Shown here piece after piece: positions 22,144-30,127 of a stretch of 64,000 nt of DNA. The number at the start of each line of letters is the position of its first letter. Position 1 is the stretch's first letter. The notes beneath the pieces were generated by a model. The model was not told the origin of the DNA and ran no database searches. It saw only the letters and a list, made by a program, of their open reading frames with translations. The position numbers and the translations under genes are program-made. The DNA is taken from IMG/VR virus record IMGVR_UViG_3300033153_008530, positions 1 to 64,000 of that record, one strand, 5' to 3'. The stretch comes from a virus.

Positions 22144-22304
22144 AAGAATGTAGAATAAACGACTTAATATTGAAATGTATACACAGAAATTATAAAATTG
22201 AAACAGCTCAAAGATACTTAAGAAGATACTGTAAAATTAATTTATCAAATGAAGTATTAGGAGCACGCCACAAGCTATTGTTGAAACTCCAAACCCAGCT
22301 TTAA
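22137..22304 (+). CDS. 55-residue hypothetical protein overlapping antisense lysis gene
   Basis: ATG at 22137 overlaps the end of the UDG gene by 7 bp; TAA at 22302-22304. Starts MVEECRINDLILKCIHRNYK and contains a regular helical pattern (ETAQRYLRRYCKINL). Its last 68 bp run antisense to the C-terminus of the minus-strand gene 22237-22647. No family recognised; it could be spurious, but coupling to UDG supports it. Confidence 0.4.
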   Translation: MVEECRINDLILKCIHRNYKIETAQRYLRRYCKINLSNEVLGARHKLLLKLQTQL

Positions 22305-22647
22305 ATATTTTTAATTTGCGTTCTGATTTTTTTAATGATTTTTCTAAAGTATCAATATATCCTTCATTGTTACTGATGATAATCTTATGTTTTACACTGA
22401 TGCTATCACAATTTATTAATTGGTAATCTTTACCTTGTATGACTAATTCTAAAATTTTAATTTCTTTATTTGTTGCATCTAAAAGATCCTGAGATTGATT
22501 GGCCTTAATTAGCTTTCTAGCAATTAAACGAGCCTCATCAGCTTTATAGCATACAACTGTGTCACCATCTGAATCAATTCCAATTTGACCGTATGATACT
22601 GTCAAGTTGATAAATAGTAGAGGTATTAATATATTGAATAGTTTCAT
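22237..22647 (-). CDS. Secreted/membrane protein of the lysis cassette
   Basis: 136 residues. Cleavable signal peptide (MKLFNILIPLLFINLTVSYGQ), a periplasmic alpha-helical part with coiled-coil character (EARLIARKLIKANQS, TLEKSLKKSERKLK), and a C-terminal hydrophobic segment (about 117-136). Overlaps the upstream coiled-coil protein by 74 bp in another frame, a layout familiar from nested spanin genes. Likely an accessory lysis protein, but no sequence signature proves it. Confidence 0.5.
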   Translation of the reverse strand: MKLFNILIPLLFINLTVSYGQIGIDSDGDTVVCYKADEARLIARKLIKANQSQDLLDATNKEIKILELVIQGKDYQLINCDSISVKHKIIISNNEGYIDTLEKSLKKSERKLKIFKAGFGVSTIACGVLLILHLIN

Positions 22648-22882
22648 GATAGATATGTCTTATTGAATCTTTATAAAGGATAATAGTATCTCTTTTAATT
22701 TCTAAATTTTCAATTAAATTTGTAAGAGAATCATTTTGAGAGTGTAAGTCTGTTATTTCTTTCTTAAGCCCGCTATTATCCACTTTTGGTGGAAAAGTAA
22801 CAGGCTTTTGAAAGATTAAAAAGCATATTAAAATAACTATCACTATACTCATAATGATTATTATTTTAGATGGTAAATTCAC
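22574..22882 (-). CDS. Inner-spanin-like protein (Rz-type)
   Basis: 102 residues. N-terminal membrane anchor (about residues 6-24, IIIIMSIVIVILICFLIF) followed by a periplasmic heptad-rich region (LKKEITDLHSQNDSLTNLIENLEIKRDT). That topology is the hallmark of i-spanins, which link inner and outer membranes during lysis. The gene starts at the stop of the holin-like gene and extends into the next ORF. Assigned from topology and context only. Confidence 0.5.
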   Translation of the reverse strand: MNLPSKIIIIMSIVIVILICFLIFQKPVTFPPKVDNSGLKKEITDLHSQNDSLTNLIENLEIKRDTIILYKDSIRHIYHETIQYINTSTIYQLDSIIRSNWN

Positions 22883-23082
22883 TATCCTTTCTTTTTCTTT
22901 AAGCCGTTTGCAATGTGCTCTGCACCATTACCCGCTGCATAAAGACCAAAGATCCAGACAATTGAATCTAACCATCCAGCAAAATCACACTTATCCAGAA
23001 ACAAGAAAGTTGTTACTGCAATAAATAATAATAATGCAAAAGTAGTCTTACGACCACCACAGAAATTAAATAACTTTTCCAT
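22882..23082 (-). CDS. Holin-like membrane protein
   Basis: 66 residues from the ATG at 23082 (MEKLFNFCGGRKTTFAL); upstream in-frame codons would run towards the divergent gene at 23121 and are less likely. Two hydrophobic helices (about 14-31 and 36-54) and a Lys-rich C-terminus (GLKKKKG) fit small phage holins. It overlaps the spanin-like gene by one base. Its product would open the inner membrane at the end of infection. Confidence 0.6.
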   Translation of the reverse strand: MEKLFNFCGGRKTTFALLLFIAVTTFLFLDKCDFAGWLDSIVWIFGLYAAGNGAEHIANGLKKKKG

Positions 23083-23120
23083 AATTTTTAATTTAAAATG
23101 TAACATAATATACAGAAAAT

Positions 23121-23606
23121 ATGACACTTAGAAAAATAAAAATAAAAGAAGCTGAAGAACTTATAGATAGTTTTAGATCAAACTTTAAAGAATTAATAGG
23201 AACAGACGTAATAATTAAATATATGCTTAAAGACGATTATACAAAAGAAAATCTACCCATATTGAATCTTATTGAACTTGAAGAAATTGTTAATAAATTT
23301 CTATTAGAAGTATTTCCAAGTGGAATAAAAGATACTATTAAATCCAGAAAAGGTTCATATATTATGTATAAACACATATTTTGTAAACTTGCATATGATA
23401 TGAATCACACAACAGTTGAAATTGGAAAATATTTAAATCAGACACATTCAACAGTATGTTGTGGAAAACTTAGATGTAAAGATCTTTTATTCTCTAGAGA
23501 TAAAGAATATGTTGAAACATATACTAAGATAGTAACCTATATAAAAATAATTTATGGATATGATGACAATGTACAACATACTGATAAAGAAGAATGTAAC
23601 ACCTAA
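23121..23606 (+). CDS. DnaA domain IV-like DNA-binding protein
   Basis: 161 residues. The C-terminal half contains YDMNHTTVEIGKYLNQTHSTV followed by a basic helix (CGKLRCKDLLFSRDKEYVETY), matching the DnaA domain IV helix-turn-helix and its signature (IGxxF...HxTVxxxxRK). The AAA+ domain of DnaA is absent. Such proteins could bind DnaA-box-like sites in the phage or host. Its last 53 bp overlap the next ORF. Located near the start of the replication genes. Confidence 0.6.
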   Translation: MTLRKIKIKEAEELIDSFRSNFKELIGTDVIIKYMLKDDYTKENLPILNLIELEEIVNKFLLEVFPSGIKDTIKSRKGSYIMYKHIFCKLAYDMNHTTVEIGKYLNQTHSTVCCGKLRCKDLLFSRDKEYVETYTKIVTYIKIIYGYDDNVQHTDKEECNT

Positions 23607-24147
23607 TCAATTCTATTTGATGTATTGTATTAAAGAAAATCTTGATACACCCTTAATTAATATATCACTTGAATTAAGATTATTAAAGAAAAATGACTGG
23701 ATAGATAACCAAAATACTCTATTACCAAAAAGTCTAAAACTTATTGATGATATAGAAAGTTATTTTAAAGTTTCTAAAACTAAAACAAACAAAATTATAT
23801 TAGGTAATAAGTTTAGTGATAATATAAAAATATATAGAGAACTCTTTCCTAAAGGATTGTTACCACACGGTAAACCAGGAAGAAGCTCTATTAAAAATTT
23901 AGAAATAGGATTTAGATGGTTTTTTAAAAACTTTTCCTACACATGGACTATTATATTAAAAGCTACTGCAATTTACGTTGATGAATATGAAAAAGCCAAC
24001 TATAAATTTATGCAGACATCACAATACTTTATAAGAAAACAAGCAAGTGATAAAAGCTGGAACTCAACATTAGCTGATTATTGTGAAATTGTTGATTCTG
24101 GTGAAGATATAGAAGAAGATACACACTTCTCAGAAAATGTAGTATAA
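23554..24147 (+). CDS. Hypothetical protein, replication block
   Basis: 197 residues if started at 23554; ATG codons at 23560-23569 give slightly shorter forms and reduce overlap with the DnaA-like gene. Helical N-terminus (TPNQFYLMYCIKENLDTPL), basic centre (GKPGRSSIKNLEIGFRWFFKNF) and an acidic end (GEDIEEDTHF). It lies between DNA-binding and helicase genes. No family recognised; a helicase-loader-like role is only a thought from position. Confidence 0.5.
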   Translation: MDMMTMYNILIKKNVTPNQFYLMYCIKENLDTPLINISLELRLLKKNDWIDNQNTLLPKSLKLIDDIESYFKVSKTKTNKIILGNKFSDNIKIYRELFPKGLLPHGKPGRSSIKNLEIGFRWFFKNFSYTWTIILKATAIYVDEYEKANYKFMQTSQYFIRKQASDKSWNSTLADYCEIVDSGEDIEEDTHFSENVV

Positions 24148-24329
24148 TGGAAAAAACAAAAACAAAAACAAAGTCACATTTTAAAAATATTTTTATAGGA
24201 ATTATATGCTCATTATTAGCATTTACACTGATAAATCTTTTGATAATTAACATTAGCATTTATCAATATATATTCCTTGAAATATGTTTTGTAATGTGTC
24301 GTAAATTACATATATTAGCACAAGAGTAA
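24147..24329 (+). CDS. Small membrane protein
   Basis: 60 residues. Basic head rich in Lys/Thr (MEKTKTKTKSHFKN), one long hydrophobic helix (about 15-37) and a short tail. The ATG overlaps the upstream stop by one base (TAATG). Function unknown. Confidence 0.45.
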   Translation: MEKTKTKTKSHFKNIFIGIICSLLAFTLINLLIINISIYQYIFLEICFVMCRKLHILAQE

Positions 24330-24355
24330 ACTGACGATACTCCTATATATGCTAT

Positions 24356-24365
24356 AAACCAATAA
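24356..24365 (+). promoter_or_regulatory. AAACCAATAA motif upstream of the DnaB-like helicase
   Basis: 20 bp before the ATG; identical 10-mer at 32861-32870, 19 bp before the gene at 32880. Confidence 0.25.
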
Positions 24366-24375
24366 ATTTAACTAT

Positions 24376-25407
24376 ATGTCAAGTATGGCCCTTAAACCGT
24401 GGAAAAAACAAAAGGAAGGGTTTGAAGATTCATTAATATATTTAAAAGGCAGACAGAAAGGTATAATCACAAGTATCAAAACACCTTGGTTAAAGGTAAA
24501 TGATGCAACAACAGATGGTATAGAATGGCATTCTATGACTGTTATTGGTGGAAGACCAGGTAGTGGCAAGACGTTAATGAAAGATCAGCTTATAAAAGAA
24601 GCTTTTCCTTTAAATCCAGCGGAGAATTTCAGATGTTTAGAATTTCAATTAGAAATGCTAGCAAGAACATCTGCAATCAGAGCGTATTCAAGTGAATTAG
24701 GAGTTACATATAAATATTTATGTAGCGCTGATGGTAAGTTATCTGAAAATGACTTATCAAGATGCTATGAATATGCTAAAAAGAGGATTAAATATCCTAT
24801 AGATATTGTTGAATTAGCACCAACAGTTGAACAATTAAAAAATATAATTGAAGATTATATGAATGTACATAGTAAGTACATTGAAAAGACAATTAAAAAA
24901 GAAGGGGTTGAACAAATAGTTAAACTTAAAGAGTTTACTAAAACTATTATAACTCTTGATCATTCAATATTAATAAAATCTGCAAAATCACATAAAGGAA
25001 AACAAGATACTTTATATGAATTAGGTGAAGTACTTACTGAACTTAAAAGAAAATATCCTATAGCGTTTATTATTCTTAGTCAATTAAATAGAGGAATTGA
25101 TAAACCAGAAAGAAATGAAGATGGAAAGTATGGGAACTATGTATTAGATTCAGATATATTTGGAGCTGATGCTCTATTGCAACATGCTGATACTGTGATT
25201 GGTCTTAATAGACCAGGTAAGCAGAAAATACGTTTTTATGGCCCTGATAGATATATCATTGAAAATGATAAAGTACTTGTTATGCATTTTTTAAAATGTA
25301 GAAATGGAGACGCAAGAATGAGTTTCTTTAATGCAGCATTTGAAAGAATGTCAATTGAAGAAATGGCAACTCCTCCTACAATGGATAGAAGATCAAATAG
25401 AATGTAA
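24376..25407 (+). CDS. DnaB-like replicative helicase
   Basis: 343 residues, RecA-fold. Walker A GGRPGSGKT at 58-66, Walker B-type ITLDHS with Asp195, and motif ILSQLNRG at about 233-240, which is characteristic of the DnaB helicase C-terminal domain. The N-terminal primase-interacting domain of DnaB is missing, as in many phage versions. Expected to unwind DNA at the fork as a hexamer, working with the primase at 27385. It begins the unit 24376-27331. Confidence 0.85.
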   Translation: MSSMALKPWKKQKEGFEDSLIYLKGRQKGIITSIKTPWLKVNDATTDGIEWHSMTVIGGRPGSGKTLMKDQLIKEAFPLNPAENFRCLEFQLEMLARTSAIRAYSSELGVTYKYLCSADGKLSENDLSRCYEYAKKRIKYPIDIVELAPTVEQLKNIIEDYMNVHSKYIEKTIKKEGVEQIVKLKEFTKTIITLDHSILIKSAKSHKGKQDTLYELGEVLTELKRKYPIAFIILSQLNRGIDKPERNEDGKYGNYVLDSDIFGADALLQHADTVIGLNRPGKQKIRFYGPDRYIIENDKVLVMHFLKCRNGDARMSFFNAAFERMSIEEMATPPTMDRRSNRM

Positions 25408-25408
25408 A

Positions 25409-25933
25409 ATGAATTTAGAAAAAAAGAAACCAACACCTCAAGAAAGAAAACATATTACAGAAGAATTAAGAAAAAAACATAAGCCAATTTTTGATAAATT
25501 AGATGCACCAGATGCATTATATATCCCTAAAATGGCATATGTACCAAAAGGACTTAATGAAGTGTGTATGGGGTTCTTTGAGAGTGAATTAGATAACGGT
25601 GATATTTACACTGAAAAAGTAAGTATGAGTATGGAATCAGAAGATCCATCAAGAACATTGTATAAAATAAAATATAATCCTTATTACAAGGATGAATATG
25701 CAGCAAGTGAGCCTAATAACATTACGGGTAACGTAAGGTATTATGTACCATTTGCGGAAATGGAGGTAGTTCAAGAACCTGAAGAAGAAAGTGAGTTTAA
25801 CTTAATAGATCCAGATGAAGACATGCCTTTAGACCAAATGACTATGAGAGATTTTGCTGCCATTGTGCTGGTTGAACCAGTGAGTAAAAAAGAATGGCTA
25901 AATAAGATAATTAAGAATGTAAATATAAAATAA
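25409..25933 (+). CDS. Hypothetical protein between helicase and Sak4
   Basis: 174 residues from the ATG at 25409, one base after the helicase stop; an upstream in-frame start inside the helicase is rejected. N-terminus helical and basic (MNLEKKKPTPQERKHITEELRKK), then a beta-rich region, an acidic stretch (EEESEFNLIDPDEDMP), and a terminal helix. Position within the replication operon suggests a helicase or recombinase partner; no motif confirms it. Confidence 0.55.
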   Translation: MNLEKKKPTPQERKHITEELRKKHKPIFDKLDAPDALYIPKMAYVPKGLNEVCMGFFESELDNGDIYTEKVSMSMESEDPSRTLYKIKYNPYYKDEYAASEPNNITGNVRYYVPFAEMEVVQEPEEESEFNLIDPDEDMPLDQMTMRDFAAIVLVEPVSKKEWLNKIIKNVNIK

Positions 25934-25950
25934 CCAACAAATAAGTAAAT

Positions 25951-26634
25951 ATGGCACAAAGTATTTTGATCATTGCTGAGTCTGGAGCTGGTAAATCCAC
26001 TGCAGGTAGGCATTTAAATCCAAAAGAAACATTTTGGATAAACGTAGCAAATAAACCATTACCATTTAAGGGATGGAAAAAGAAGTATAAAAAATTAAAT
26101 AAAGAAAATTTAGATGGTAATTTATCATCTGTTGCAACACCAACTGGTATTATTAAGGCCATGGACTATGTAAGTAATGAGAGACCTGAAATTAAAGTTC
26201 TAATTGTAGATGATTGGCAATATATGTCAGCATTTGAATATTTTGATAGAGCAGATGAAGTAGGTTATGCTAAGTTTACTGACATTGGTAAATGGTTAGC
26301 CAAAGTTGCAAAAAAACCTATGTCATTAAGAGAAGACCTATTTATATTTTTCATGACTCACTCTGAAGAAACAACAGACTATAAAGGAAAAAGAAAACAA
26401 AAAGCAAAAACAATTGGTAAGATGGTAGATGAAAAGCTTACCCTTGAAGGTTTATTTTCAATTGTCCTTTATGGAAAGATAAAACAGAATGAGAATGGTG
26501 AAACTGACTATGTATTTGAAACAACAAGTGATGGATCAAATACATGTAAAGCACCTATGGGAATGTTTAAAACAGAAGTTATACCAAATGATCTGAAAAT
26601 TGTTAAAGAAGCAATTATTGAATACGAAAAATAA
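25951..26634 (+). CDS. Sak4-like recombination ATPase (AAA_24 type)
   Basis: 227 residues. Walker A AESGAGKST at 9-17, Walker B VLIVDDWQ with Asp87/88, and a motif FFMTHSEE around residues 130-137. This is the compact RecA-core arrangement of phage Sak4 proteins, which anneal single strands with help of an SSB. The next gene, which looks like an ssDNA-binding protein, fits that pairing. A TAACCAACAA motif lies 20 bp upstream. Confidence 0.75.
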   Translation: MAQSILIIAESGAGKSTAGRHLNPKETFWINVANKPLPFKGWKKKYKKLNKENLDGNLSSVATPTGIIKAMDYVSNERPEIKVLIVDDWQYMSAFEYFDRADEVGYAKFTDIGKWLAKVAKKPMSLREDLFIFFMTHSEETTDYKGKRKQKAKTIGKMVDEKLTLEGLFSIVLYGKIKQNENGETDYVFETTSDGSNTCKAPMGMFKTEVIPNDLKIVKEAIIEYEK

Positions 26635-26641
26635 AATAAAA

Positions 26642-27331
26642 ATGATTAGTACAAAAAACATTAGTAATGGTGGTTCTATTTCAAAAGTATTAGAACCAGG
26701 GAACAAAGTAATTAAAATAAATTCAATTAAGCTTGAAGAATATCCTTATAGAGATAATGCATATCATTTTGTAATGCATTGTGAAGGTCAGGATCTTGGG
26801 AAAGATTTTGAAGGGTTTTATATTGACCCCGCTAAACCAAAAACAGGAAGATATAAAGGACAAGTAGGGAATGTAAAAGCTGGTGAATGGGCCTTTAGTG
26901 ATTTTATCACACAAAGCGGTATTGAAATCAGTAGAGATGAAGAGATACTTAAGTTTGTTAAAAACCTTTGTGATTTATTTGATTCAGAATGGTTAGATGC
27001 ACAAGATAATAAGCATGAAACTATTGAAGAATTAGTAATCCAGTTTAATGAAGATAAACCTTTTCAAGGTGCCTTCTTTAATGCATGTCTATGTGGTAAA
27101 GAATACACAAATAAAAATGGATATACTAATTATGATATATTTCTACCAAAGTTTACAAGGAATGGTCTTCCATTTGAACCTGAAGATGTAGATTCATCTA
27201 TCTCACGTGTTTATACTTTTGATCCTAATGAACATATTAGAAAGAAAAAAGTATCAAAGGAAGTTGATTCCTTTAAGAAGGAAGAAGAAAAAGAAGAAAC
27301 TACTACAAAGTCTGATGATTTTGAGCTATAA
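26642..27331 (+). CDS. Putative single-stranded DNA-binding protein
   Basis: 229 residues from the ATG at 26642 (MISTKNISNGGSISKVL), eight bases after the Sak4 stop. Beta-strand-rich body with charged loops and aromatic residues (NAYHFVMHCEGQDLG, EWAFSDFITQSG, YTNYDIFLPKF), then a Lys/Glu segment and an acidic tip ending KSDDFEL. The layout is like T7 gp2.5-type and other phage SSBs. Probable partner of the Sak4 ATPase. No diagnostic motif is visible, so this is inference. Confidence 0.55.
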   Translation: MISTKNISNGGSISKVLEPGNKVIKINSIKLEEYPYRDNAYHFVMHCEGQDLGKDFEGFYIDPAKPKTGRYKGQVGNVKAGEWAFSDFITQSGIEISRDEEILKFVKNLCDLFDSEWLDAQDNKHETIEELVIQFNEDKPFQGAFFNACLCGKEYTNKNGYTNYDIFLPKFTRNGLPFEPEDVDSSISRVYTFDPNEHIRKKKVSKEVDSFKKEEEKEETTTKSDDFEL

Positions 27332-27338
27332 TTAACAC

Positions 27339-27370
27339 TAATGAGGAGGTACTAACCTGCCTCCTCATTA
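27339..27370 (+). terminator. Perfect 11-bp hairpin without a T-tract
   Basis: TAATGAGGAGG/CCTCCTCATTA (27339-27349 with 27360-27370), loop TACTAACCTG. No run of T follows, so it may act as an mRNA-end stabiliser or attenuator between the SSB-like and primase genes. Confidence 0.45.
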
Positions 27371-27384
27371 ATAACCTTCTAACT

Positions 27385-28332
27385 ATGATAAGAACTAAGA
27401 TTGATATTGACAAAATACCATCTAATTGGATATTTGAATATTATTGTAAAACAACTGAAAAATTACATGGACAGGACTTAAAGATACTATCATTATTTAA
27501 TGAGTCAGATACAGTACCTTCTATGTGTATTTATGTTAAAGATAATAAGTATAAATTTAAAGATTTTTCATCTGGTTACGGAGGAGATGGCATACAACTA
27601 GTGTCCTTACTTTTTGATATTAAATCAAAAGACAGAGTTATCCGTAAGATTATTGATGACTATGATCAACAAGAAAATGTAATTCCAAATGACATTAAAC
27701 CAGTTTCTAAATTTAAAATAACATCACATATAAAAAGAAAATGGAATGTTATTGATGCAAAATACTGGTTAAACTATAATATAGATTCAGATATACTTCA
27801 AAAGTATAATGTATTCCCTTTAAAAGGAGTAACTCTAAGTAAAAATATTGATGATAACATTGTTGAATTTAAAAGAACAAATAATCAAATGTATGGTTAC
27901 TTTAAGAAAGATGGTACTCTATATAAAACATATCAACCAAAAGATAAAAAGAGGAAGTTTTTTAATGTAAGTTCCTATATTCAAGGTACTGACCAATTAG
28001 AATATAAGAATAAAACATTAGTTATAGCCTCTTCATTAAAAGATATGATGTCTATTGACTCATTGAAACTTGCAGTAGATTTGGTTGCTCCAGGAAGTGA
28101 AAATACACTTATTCCAAAAACAAATATGTCGTCATATGTATTAAAGTATGATAACATGTATACATTATTTGATAATGATGACGCTGGTTTCAGAGCATCA
28201 GATAAATATGAGAGTGTATATGGAATTAGTAGTATATACTTAAATCTTGCTAAAGACGTATCAGATTCAATATATGAATATGGCGCAAATACTGTTAAAA
28301 ATTGTTTAAAACCTTTAATTCCAATATTATGA
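27385..28332 (+). CDS. DnaG-like DNA primase, degenerate Toprim
   Basis: 315 residues. The N-terminal part matches the primase zinc-domain region in layout (SMCIYVKDNKYKFKDFSSGYGGDGIQLV) but lacks the CHC2 cysteines. The Toprim-like part has ASSLKDMMS at 215-223, where the usual catalytic Glu is replaced, and LFDNDDAG with Asp263, Asp265 and Asp266. Related forms with SLKD are common in Bacteroidota phages. Expected to lay primers for the DnaB-like helicase and family B polymerase. First gene of a unit extending to 33329. Confidence 0.75.
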   Translation: MIRTKIDIDKIPSNWIFEYYCKTTEKLHGQDLKILSLFNESDTVPSMCIYVKDNKYKFKDFSSGYGGDGIQLVSLLFDIKSKDRVIRKIIDDYDQQENVIPNDIKPVSKFKITSHIKRKWNVIDAKYWLNYNIDSDILQKYNVFPLKGVTLSKNIDDNIVEFKRTNNQMYGYFKKDGTLYKTYQPKDKKRKFFNVSSYIQGTDQLEYKNKTLVIASSLKDMMSIDSLKLAVDLVAPGSENTLIPKTNMSSYVLKYDNMYTLFDNDDAGFRASDKYESVYGISSIYLNLAKDVSDSIYEYGANTVKNCLKPLIPIL

Positions 28333-28511
28333 GTAATATTACCGTAGAAGAACTTGAAAAAACATATGATGAAATGATTGAAAAATCAGATAGCCCTTTT
28401 GAAAAGAATATTCTTAAAGCTGAATTAAAACATAAATTATATTTACTTTCAGTAGGATTGGAGAATATAACACCTCCAGATCCAGAAGATTGTATTGCAT
28501 GTAGCGGATGA
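28329..28511 (+). CDS. Small hypothetical protein
   Basis: 60 residues from the ATG at 28329, overlapping the primase stop (ATGA). Helical (VEELEKTYDEMIEKSD) and ends PEDCIACSG with a CxxC pair. The stop overlaps the start of the resolvase. Function unknown. Confidence 0.5.
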   Translation: MSNITVEELEKTYDEMIEKSDSPFEKNILKAELKHKLYLLSVGLENITPPDPEDCIACSG

Positions 28512-28951
28512 AAATATTAAGCTTAGACATAGCATCTACAACAGGATGGTGTATTGATGAACATCTATATGGAACGTGGGATTTTAAAACACGTAAAGAT
28601 GAATCAATGGGTATGAAACTCATTAGATTTATGTCAAAATTAAAAGAAGTATATGAATATGAAAAATTTGATATTGTTGTATATGAACGTCCCGCAGGGA
28701 GACATGCTCATGCTATTATACATCAGGCAAAACTAATTGCCATACTTGAAAAATTTTGTGAAGAAAATAATGTAGACTACAAATCCTATTCTGCATCTGA
28801 AATAAAAAAGTTTGCCACCGGAAAAGGGAACGCAAACAAACAACAAATGATTGACGCAGCAAAAGCAAAACATAATTATCTTGGAAATGATGATAATGAA
28901 GCTGATGCAATTCATATGCGTTATCTTATAAAAGACGAATTAGGTCTTTAA
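28508..28951 (+). CDS. RuvC-like Holliday junction resolvase
   Basis: 147 residues with the RNase H-like fold signature: Asp7 in LSLDIASTTGW, Glu60 in VVYERP, and the acidic cluster at Asp128-Asp133 (NDDNEADAIH). Length and spacing fit RuvC-type crossover junction endonucleases, which cut four-way DNA junctions. It overlaps the upstream gene by 4 bp and sits between primase and polymerase genes. Likely resolves recombination or packaging intermediates. Confidence 0.8.
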   Translation: MKILSLDIASTTGWCIDEHLYGTWDFKTRKDESMGMKLIRFMSKLKEVYEYEKFDIVVYERPAGRHAHAIIHQAKLIAILEKFCEENNVDYKSYSASEIKKFATGKGNANKQQMIDAAKAKHNYLGNDDNEADAIHMRYLIKDELGL

Positions 28952-28969
28952 TTTAAAAAATTAATAATT

Positions 28970-30127
28970 ATGGCATACAATCCATTTATAGAATTGGATG
29001 ATGCTGAGATATCAAAACTTGGTTTTGAGTTCAAAGAGCATCCCTATTTATATTATTCTGAAACAACTGGTAAAAATTTAGGAACCATTTATTCAGTTGA
29101 TGATAAAATATATAAAACAATAATAAAAATACTTGAAGGAGATTCTAATAATACAATATCTAAAAAAGATAAAGTATTTTTTACTCCAGGTTGTAAACTA
29201 CCGCAATTTAGAATTAAGGAATATCTTAAATCTATAAAAGCTACAATGACTAGAGATATGTCTAAAGCAACAATAGTTGTAGGGACAGATGATATTGCTG
29301 AAAGTGTTCAGCATGGAACTAATGATTATAAACAAGCTAGACTTGGTAGACTTCTCTTTGAAGATGATACTTTATGGAGAGTGGATGATCTAGATAATTT
29401 TAGTGATGATGATATAGAAACATTACATCAAGATATAAGAAATGAAATTGGAGGTTATATTAGTGATAAACTTACAGATGATCAACTTTTAAATTTACGT
29501 ATGTCTAATGCATATAGAAATGAAACCTCATGGTCAGATATTTTTGTAAAAGATAGTGAATATTATCTTTATATATATCCAATAACTCTAAAAATCATTT
29601 ATGAAGTATTGGCTAATAAATTACCAATAATCCATGAAGATGACTTTTGTTCTATTGCTAATTCAGGAATGAAATTAAATGATCAAGAGACTTTTAACAG
29701 TATACTGTTAATGTTAGATAGTCAAGACTCTAAAGATAAATCAATGGCTGTTGAGATGTTATGCAATTGTGATTTTTCTGATGCAACATATGAGCTATGG
29801 AAAATAGCTACAAAGCATTCACATATTCAATATATTAATAATAGTAAAAATTTGAAATATTTTCTAAATGAGTCTAACTTTTGGAAATTGGGACTCATGA
29901 ATGAGTCAGAATTTATAAGTTATTTAAAAGAGGATAATGAATTAACAAAAGATTTATTTGGAAAATTTCTTCCAGACTTTATGAACAGTGCTTTTGTAGA
30001 ATGGGAAAATAATACTCATATGGAGAAATTTTTTGATATAACATTAACTCTTAAAGATAATTGGAAGGACTATTCCTATAAAAAAGATCATATTACTAAA
30101 AAAACTAAAGAACATGAAATGGAATGA
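28970..30127 (+). CDS. Tandem paralogue A, unknown function
   Basis: 385 residues. Shares a recognisable pattern with the next gene: KKDKVFFTPGCKLPQFRIKE, then DMSKATIVV, and later NDQETFNSILLML with MAVEMLCNCDFSDATYELW. The first part looks like a small alpha/beta domain with a FFTPGC loop; the last part is helical. No known family recognised. Duplicated just before the RecE-like nuclease and the polymerase, so a role in replication is likely. The 3' end overlaps the paralogue by 14 bp. Confidence 0.6.
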   Translation: MAYNPFIELDDAEISKLGFEFKEHPYLYYSETTGKNLGTIYSVDDKIYKTIIKILEGDSNNTISKKDKVFFTPGCKLPQFRIKEYLKSIKATMTRDMSKATIVVGTDDIAESVQHGTNDYKQARLGRLLFEDDTLWRVDDLDNFSDDDIETLHQDIRNEIGGYISDKLTDDQLLNLRMSNAYRNETSWSDIFVKDSEYYLYIYPITLKIIYEVLANKLPIIHEDDFCSIANSGMKLNDQETFNSILLMLDSQDSKDKSMAVEMLCNCDFSDATYELWKIATKHSHIQYINNSKNLKYFLNESNFWKLGLMNESEFISYLKEDNELTKDLFGKFLPDFMNSAFVEWENNTHMEKFFDITLTLKDNWKDYSYKKDHITKKTKEHEME

